Positions 60,544 through 64,000 of a stretch of 64,000 nucleotides of DNA are shown one piece after another. How positions within the stretch are numbered: the stretch's first letter is position 1; each line of letters starts with the position of its first letter. The notes under the pieces were generated by a model. That model saw only the letters and a program-made list of their open reading frames with translations, did no database searches and was not told where the DNA came from. Source of the DNA: Clostridia bacterium (GTDB lineage: Bacteria; Bacillota; Clostridia; Oscillospirales; Acutalibacteraceae); NCBI GenBank assembly GCA_017516965.1, contig JAFXAP010000008.1:124001-188000 (forward strand). Direction: 5' to 3'. The translations under genes were made by a program, and so were the position numbers.

Positions 60544-61133
60544 AGATTAAATTATTCGGCACTGAGATTTACATATCTTTTTTGTTTTGCGCCGTGCTTT
60601 GCTTTATGCTGGTAATAGACCGCACAGGTCTTATAATACCCACGCTTTTTGCCGTTTTTATACACGAAAGCGGTCATCTGCTTGCAATGTGGGCAGCTGA
60701 TTGTCAGCCAAAGGCGATAAGGCTTATACCAACAAGTGTACAAATTGTACGCAGTTTTTCTGCAAAAAAATACGGTGAGGCGGCTATTGCCTTTTGCGGA
60801 CCAGCGGCAAACCTTGTGATGTTTAGCGTTTTGTTTTCTAACTACTCGATTTTTTCAAGTGAACAATCCTTTAAATTTTCGATACTTAATCTTGTAATGG
60901 CTGTATTTAACCTGCTTCCTGTGTCGGGACTAGACGGAGGCACTCTTTTAACAATTTTGCTGTCGCGCTTTACCGACATTTACAAAGCCGAAAGTATTGT
61001 CAGGATTATTACGGGCATTTTTAGCTTTTGCTCTCTTTTATTGGGGGTTTATTTAGCGGTGAGTGGCACTGTTAATATATCAGTATTTATCGTCGCTGTG
61101 TATTTGGGTGTTTGCAGTCTTATTAAAAAATGA
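60540..61133 (+). CDS. Site-2 protease family (M50) membrane metalloprotease
   Basis: The 197-residue protein is a compact SpoIVFB-like site-2 protease: the zinc motif FIHESGHLLAM (H-E-x-x-H; about residue 41) lies in a transmembrane helix, and a third ligand is in VSGLDGGTLL (N/D-G-G region near 125). About five or six helices. Site-2 proteases cut substrate proteins within the membrane, often anti-sigma factors or pro-sigma factors. No sigma or anti-sigma gene is near. It starts with GTG overlapping the stop of the 69-residue protein. Confidence 0.85.
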   Translation: MKIKLFGTEIYISFLFCAVLCFMLVIDRTGLIIPTLFAVFIHESGHLLAMWAADCQPKAIRLIPTSVQIVRSFSAKKYGEAAIAFCGPAANLVMFSVLFSNYSIFSSEQSFKFSILNLVMAVFNLLPVSGLDGGTLLTILLSRFTDIYKAESIVRIITGIFSFCSLLLGVYLAVSGTVNISVFIVAVYLGVCSLIKK

Positions 61134-61147
61134 TTAGCGCAATACAT

Positions 61148-61324
61148 ACCGAAAGGTTGCAATTCGCCCTTAAAGTCCACTCTAACCCGAACTGTAATTT
61201 CAGCGTGACTTGGGCGGATTCGCTCGACGGCAACGCCGTCGACACGCCCCCGCACTTTGCAACCGTTCACCGAAAGGTTGCAATTCGCCCTTCGGCGAAC
61301 CGTGCTTTTCGAATCCTCTTCGGC
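61148..61324. repeat. Repeat-rich intergenic patch with two 24-bp direct repeats
   Basis: The 24-base sequence beginning ACCGAAAGGTTGC and ending TTCGCCCTT occurs at 61148-61171 and again at 61269-61292, 121 bp apart. Between them lies a CGACGGC/GCCGTCG hairpin (61224-61240). A 15-base TAAAGTCCACTCTAA occurs at 61171 and 61342. At 61308-61324 a 17-base sequence equals the 3' arm of the adjacent tRNA-Arg in inverted orientation. No gene is visible. Confidence 0.7.
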
Positions 61325-61342
61325 TAAACTAACAAAAAAAAT

Positions 61343-61368
61343 AAAGTCCACTCTAAAGAGTGAACTTT
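61343..61368 (-). terminator. Terminator of tRNA-Arg
   Basis: AAAGTCCACTCT / AGAGTGAACTTT (one mismatch) hairpin followed on the minus strand by TATTTTTTTT, right after the tRNA CCA end. Confidence 0.85.
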
Positions 61369-61372
61369 ATTT

Positions 61373-61449
61373 TGGCGCGCCGAAGAGGATTCGAACCCAT
61401 GACCTTCTGGTCCGTAGCCAGACGCTCTATCCAACTGAGCTACCGGCGC
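61373..61449 (-). tRNA. tRNA-Arg (anticodon ACG)
   Basis: A complete cloverleaf on the minus strand: acceptor GCGCCGG with TCGGCGC (one G-U), D arm GCTC…GAGC, anticodon stem TCTGG/CCAGA around loop CTACGGA (anticodon ACG, wobble-edited to ICG by TadA in bacteria), T arm with GGTTCGAATCC-type loop, discriminator G and encoded CCA. It reads CGN-type arginine codons. Confidence 0.95.
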
Positions 61450-61567
61450 AAAACATATTAAAATGTTTGCGACTTTTTCAAACCGCCATAGTATAATAGC
61501 ACAAAAGTTTTATAAAATCAATAGTTAATTTTAAAAATTTTTAAATTTTATTTTTACGGGTGAAATT

Positions 61568-62932
61568 TTGTTGAATTTTTTAAATAAATTAAATTCGATT
61601 GTATGGGGCGTCCCCACATTACTCGTTATCTTTTTTACAGGGGTAATTCTTACCCTTCGCACCAATTTTTTTCAGATAAGATTTTTTAAAAAAGCATTTA
61701 AAACCTTTTTTCAAAAAAGACGTGACGCCCACGGCGCTCAGCTAACGCCGCTACAGTCTGTCAGCACTGCGTTGTCTGCTACAATGGGCACCGGTAACAT
61801 TGTGGGTGTGGCGGGGGCTATAGCGTTAGGCGGTCCCGGGGCGGTTTTTTGGATGTGGGTATCTGCCGCGTTTTGTATGATTATAAAATTTTCAGAAATT
61901 GCTCTTAGCATACATTACCGAGAACAAGGCGCAGACGGCAGTTATTCGGGCGGAGTAATGTACTACATAAAAAACGGCTTACCCCGAAATTTTGCGCCTC
62001 TTGGAACTGTTTTTTGTATTTGCGGTGTAATCGCCGCTTTTGGCGTTGGCAATATGACACAAATCAACACCATGTCGGCAAGTGTGAGCGCGCTTGCTAG
62101 AACGGTTTTTGACCTTTCACCAAAGTCCGATTTTTTTGTAAAATTTTCTGTTGGTGTGCTTTGCGCTTTTTGTTGTTGTCTAATACTTAAGAACGACCGT
62201 TCTATAGGTAAATTCTGCGAAAAAATATTCCCCGTTATGACACTTTTGTATATCGTTGTTACAACACTTGCCATAGCGCTTAACTATCAAAAAATACCCC
62301 TCGCGTTTTATGATATTTTTGTCGGCGCCTTTAACCCAAAGGGAGTAACGGGCGGCGCTGTGGGGTCGGCTTTTGTTGCTTTGCGTTTTGGTATGTCGCG
62401 CGGCGTTTTTTCTAACGAGGCAGGGCTTGGCACTGCGCCGACTGTATATGCCTGTAGTAAAGGTGACGAAGTAAGCCTTGGATTTTTAGGAATTATGGAA
62501 GTTTTCATTGACACCATTGTTGTATGCACACTTACTGCGCTCACGGTGCTTTGCGCGGGTGATATCACCTTTGGTATCGACTATGCGGCAGACATTACCT
62601 TTAATGCTCTGTCTTCGGTTTTTGGCAAAAATATTATCTTTATTTTTTGTCCTGTTGTTTGTTTTTTTGCATTTTCCTCGGTAATAGGTTGGGGGCTTTA
62701 CGGCAGTAAGTTTGCGGCCTTTTTATTGGGTAACAATTTTAAAAGGGTATTTCTTGTAATTTTTGTTTTGGCGCAAATCCCTGCCGCCGTTTTTCGCGCC
62801 GAGGTCATTTGGCTTTTGGCCGAAATTTTAAACGGGTTTATGATTTTACCCAACATAACAGCCCTGCTTTTTTTGACAAATAAGGTTGCCGATATAACCT
62901 GTGAATATAAAAGAAAACTCCAAGACAAATAG
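61568..62932 (+). CDS. AGCS-family alanine/sodium symporter
   Basis: The 454-residue protein has about 10-11 transmembrane helices and the AGCS signature: LNKLNSIVWGVPTLL at the start, PLQSVSTALSATMGTGNIVGVAGAIALGGPGAVFWMW (binding region in TM2) and ALRFGMSRGVFSNEAGLGTAP near residue 275. It takes up alanine or glycine with Na+. It starts at TTG with GGGTGAAATTT upstream; an adjacent TTG one codon later is a possible alternative. A terminator overlaps its stop. Confidence 0.93.
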   Translation: MLNFLNKLNSIVWGVPTLLVIFFTGVILTLRTNFFQIRFFKKAFKTFFQKRRDAHGAQLTPLQSVSTALSATMGTGNIVGVAGAIALGGPGAVFWMWVSAAFCMIIKFSEIALSIHYREQGADGSYSGGVMYYIKNGLPRNFAPLGTVFCICGVIAAFGVGNMTQINTMSASVSALARTVFDLSPKSDFFVKFSVGVLCAFCCCLILKNDRSIGKFCEKIFPVMTLLYIVVTTLAIALNYQKIPLAFYDIFVGAFNPKGVTGGAVGSAFVALRFGMSRGVFSNEAGLGTAPTVYACSKGDEVSLGFLGIMEVFIDTIVVCTLTALTVLCAGDITFGIDYAADITFNALSSVFGKNIIFIFCPVVCFFAFSSVIGWGLYGSKFAAFLLGNNFKRVFLVIFVLAQIPAAVFRAEVIWLLAEILNGFMILPNITALLFLTNKVADITCEYKRKLQDK

Positions 62933-62944
62933 TCTTGGAGTTTT
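62914..62944. terminator. Bidirectional terminator overlapping the AGCS stop
   Basis: AAAACTCCAAGAC / GTCTTGGAGTTTT with loop AAATA, T-run on plus, and used by the convergent P-loop gene. Confidence 0.88.
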
Positions 62945-62959
62945 AAATTTTAAGTAATT

Positions 62960-63367
62960 TTAGATTTTTTCAGCAACGTCGAAAACAGCAGCAGGAAGTT
63001 CGGCTTCATCACAAGAAATTGTGAAAACAAATTCAACGTCTTCAATTTTTGAAAGTCTTAGAAGAAATGCTGCGAGTTCATCATAGTTGCGTGAACCAAT
63101 ACGTAAAGTAGCATCGCCAAAAATGTGGGTTATGTCGTTATTGCCTGCTTTAACGCCTGCAAGAAGACCATAATATTCATCATAACCACAAATTGAAAAA
63201 TCATCTGCATAAATCAAACGAGCCTTATGACTAACGGAAAATGTAAGTGTACCGCCCTTTTCAATGCAAACAACGTTGCCAAGACTGGTTTCAGCCGCAG
63301 AATTCACGAGCTCTACCAAGCGCTTGGTTTTACCTGCACCTTTTTTTCCGATAATAAGTTTAATCAT
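62960..63367 (-). CDS. Small P-loop NTPase-like protein
   Basis: The 135-residue protein begins MIKLIIGKKGAGKTKRLVEL, with a Walker A GKKGAGKT at residue 7. A Walker B candidate is ITHIFGDATLRIG near residue 75, without the usual DE pair. The short chain suggests a minimal NTPase with other subunits or a structural P-loop. Small Clostridia proteins of this kind are sometimes annotated as PilT-like, which is not supported here. It is preceded by AGGAGTTGTTTTAT and follows pgi by 61 bases on the same strand. Confidence 0.72.
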   Translation of the reverse strand: MIKLIIGKKGAGKTKRLVELVNSAAETSLGNVVCIEKGGTLTFSVSHKARLIYADDFSICGYDEYYGLLAGVKAGNNDITHIFGDATLRIGSRNYDELAAFLLRLSKIEDVEFVFTISCDEAELPAAVFDVAEKI

Positions 63368-63428
63368 ATAAAACAACTCCTTTATATTTACCGTGCGTAC
63401 ACGGTTATTTTACATTTTTAATAATTTT

Positions 63429-64000
63429 TTATTTTGAAAGTCTTGCTTCAAGCTCAGCCTTCATATCTTCATAACCAGGTTTGCCAAGTAAAGCAAACAT
63501 ATTCTTTTTATAGCTTTCAACACCGGGTTGGTCAAATGGATTTACACCCAACATATAACCTGATATAGCGCAAGCCTTTTCAAAGAAATAGATAAGACGG
63601 CCAAGATGTTCTTCGTCAGCCTTATCAACCGATATTACAAGATTAGGCACACCGCCGTCGGTATGGGCAAGAACTGTACCCTGGAATGCCTTTTCATTAA
63701 CAAAAGACATGGTTTTACCTGCAAGGAAGTTAAGACCGTCGCCATCGTTTTCTTCTTTTTCAATAACAACGTCGCTACCGTTATCACCTATTGTAACAAC
63801 AGTTTCAAACATAAGACGCGCGCCGTCTTGTACAAACTGACCCATAGAGTGAAGGTCGGTTGAGAAGGTAACAGATGCAGGGAATAGACCCTTGTTGTCT
63901 TTGCCTTCGCTTTCGCCGAACAACTGCTTAAACCACTCTGCCATCATTGTAAAGCGCGGCTCGTAAGACACAAGCAGTTCAATTGACTTGCCCTTGCGAT
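63429..64000 (-). CDS. pgi: Glucose-6-phosphate isomerase, C-terminal part (cut by window edge)
   Basis: The visible 190 residues are the C-terminal part of phosphoglucose isomerase: [21 protein letters not shown] (substrate site), [17 protein letters not shown] and [14 protein letters not shown] with the family signature His; the end is LEARLSK. It interconverts glucose-6-phosphate and fructose-6-phosphate. The upstream part, with the catalytic N-terminal half, is outside the window. The likely operon partner is the P-loop gene. Confidence 0.95.
   Translation of the reverse strand, partial: RKGKSIELLVSYEPRFTMMAEWFKQLFGESEGKDNKGLFPASVTFSTDLHSMGQFVQDGARLMFETVVTIGDNGSDVVIEKEENDGDGLNFLAGKTMSFVNEKAFQGTVLAHTDGGVPNLVISVDKADEEHLGRLIYFFEKACAISGYMLGVNPFDQPGVESYKKNMFALLGKPGYEDMKAELEARLSK

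Noticed and set aside
61257-61496. 79-residue plus-strand ORF over tRNA-Arg
   Set aside because: It translates the complement of the tRNA gene and flanking repeats.
62960-63367. Annotation of the small P-loop protein as twitching-motility PilT
   Set aside because: It lacks the PilT domains (Walker B, Asp and His boxes) and is far too short.
1-64000. Prophage, insertion sequence or defence island
   Set aside because: No integrase, transposase, capsid, restriction or toxin-antitoxin gene was found; gene order is typical housekeeping throughout.

Overview
This 64 kb window is a chromosomal segment of a low-to-moderate GC Gram-positive bacterium, most likely a Clostridia member of the Oscillospirales/Ruminococcaceae or a related gut lineage. 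The support is gene order and content: lon-engB, murA-walJ-rlmH, IreB (UPF0297), a DUF1934-argS pair, an AraC-regulated xylBA operon, T-box control of pheST, an L10 leader upstream of rplJL, a SpoIID-type protein, a CotH-type protein, consensus sigma-A promoters and AGGAGG-type ribosome binding sites. The genus is an inference. No prophage, integrase, transposase or CRISPR array was seen.

Layout. 1-2.8 kb: a cell-envelope cluster on the minus strand (possible phosphodiester glycosidase, an unknown membrane-anchored protein, a family 2 glycosyltransferase fused to a GtrA-like domain). 2.9-9.3 kb: a divergent TetR / zinc-type CDF exporter pair, an esterase with inorganic pyrophosphatase, an NSS symporter, an AEC transporter and a membrane protein. 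9.4-12.3 kb: rpmG-secE-nusG-rplK-rplA, with a SecE that carries a long multi-membrane extension. 12.35-15.9 kb: murA-walJ-rlmH and an unknown membrane protein. 16.0-18.2 kb: a SpoIID-like protein and rplJL behind a consensus promoter, L10 leader and attenuator; rplJL is separated from rplKA and on the opposite strand. 18.2-18.8 kb: a gene-free interval holding what looks like a structured RNA of about 400 nt with its own promoter and terminator. 18.9-21.3 kb: nadE-luxS, a second small-RNA candidate and an EamA transporter.

21.3-26.7 kb: a LysR regulator divergent from a YitT protein, an alanine-dehydrogenase-like enzyme and an MmgE/PrpD enzyme, followed by a class II aldolase with its own promoter. 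26.7-28.7 kb: a secreted CotH-kinase protein with cysteine-rich repeats. 28.8-36.8 kb: a long operon murI-DUF1934-argS-pncB-lipoprotein-lon-engB. 36.9-41.2 kb: ireB, and pheST under a phenylalanine T-box. 41.2-46.4 kb: AraC regulator and xylB-xylA-glycosidase operon. 46.4-58.3 kb: rsmA, an unknown protein with an SPFH/stomatin protein, a eukaryote-like prolyl-tRNA synthetase, a cell-wall amidase, an ABC-F ATPase, a GH25 lysozyme with three SH3 domains, a LUD protein and mnmA. 58.4-64 kb: YgiQ-type radical SAM protein, a tiny membrane protein coupled to a site-2 protease, a repeat-rich patch beside tRNA-Arg(ACG), an alanine/sodium symporter, a small P-loop protein and the C-terminal part of pgi.

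Most of the window is housekeeping (translation, cell wall, NAD, tRNA charging). The least explained parts are the ~400 nt RNA at 18.36-18.77 kb, the ~125 nt RNA at 20.17-20.29 kb, the SecE fusion, the dehydrogenase/PrpD gene set, and the cysteine-repeat CotH protein.
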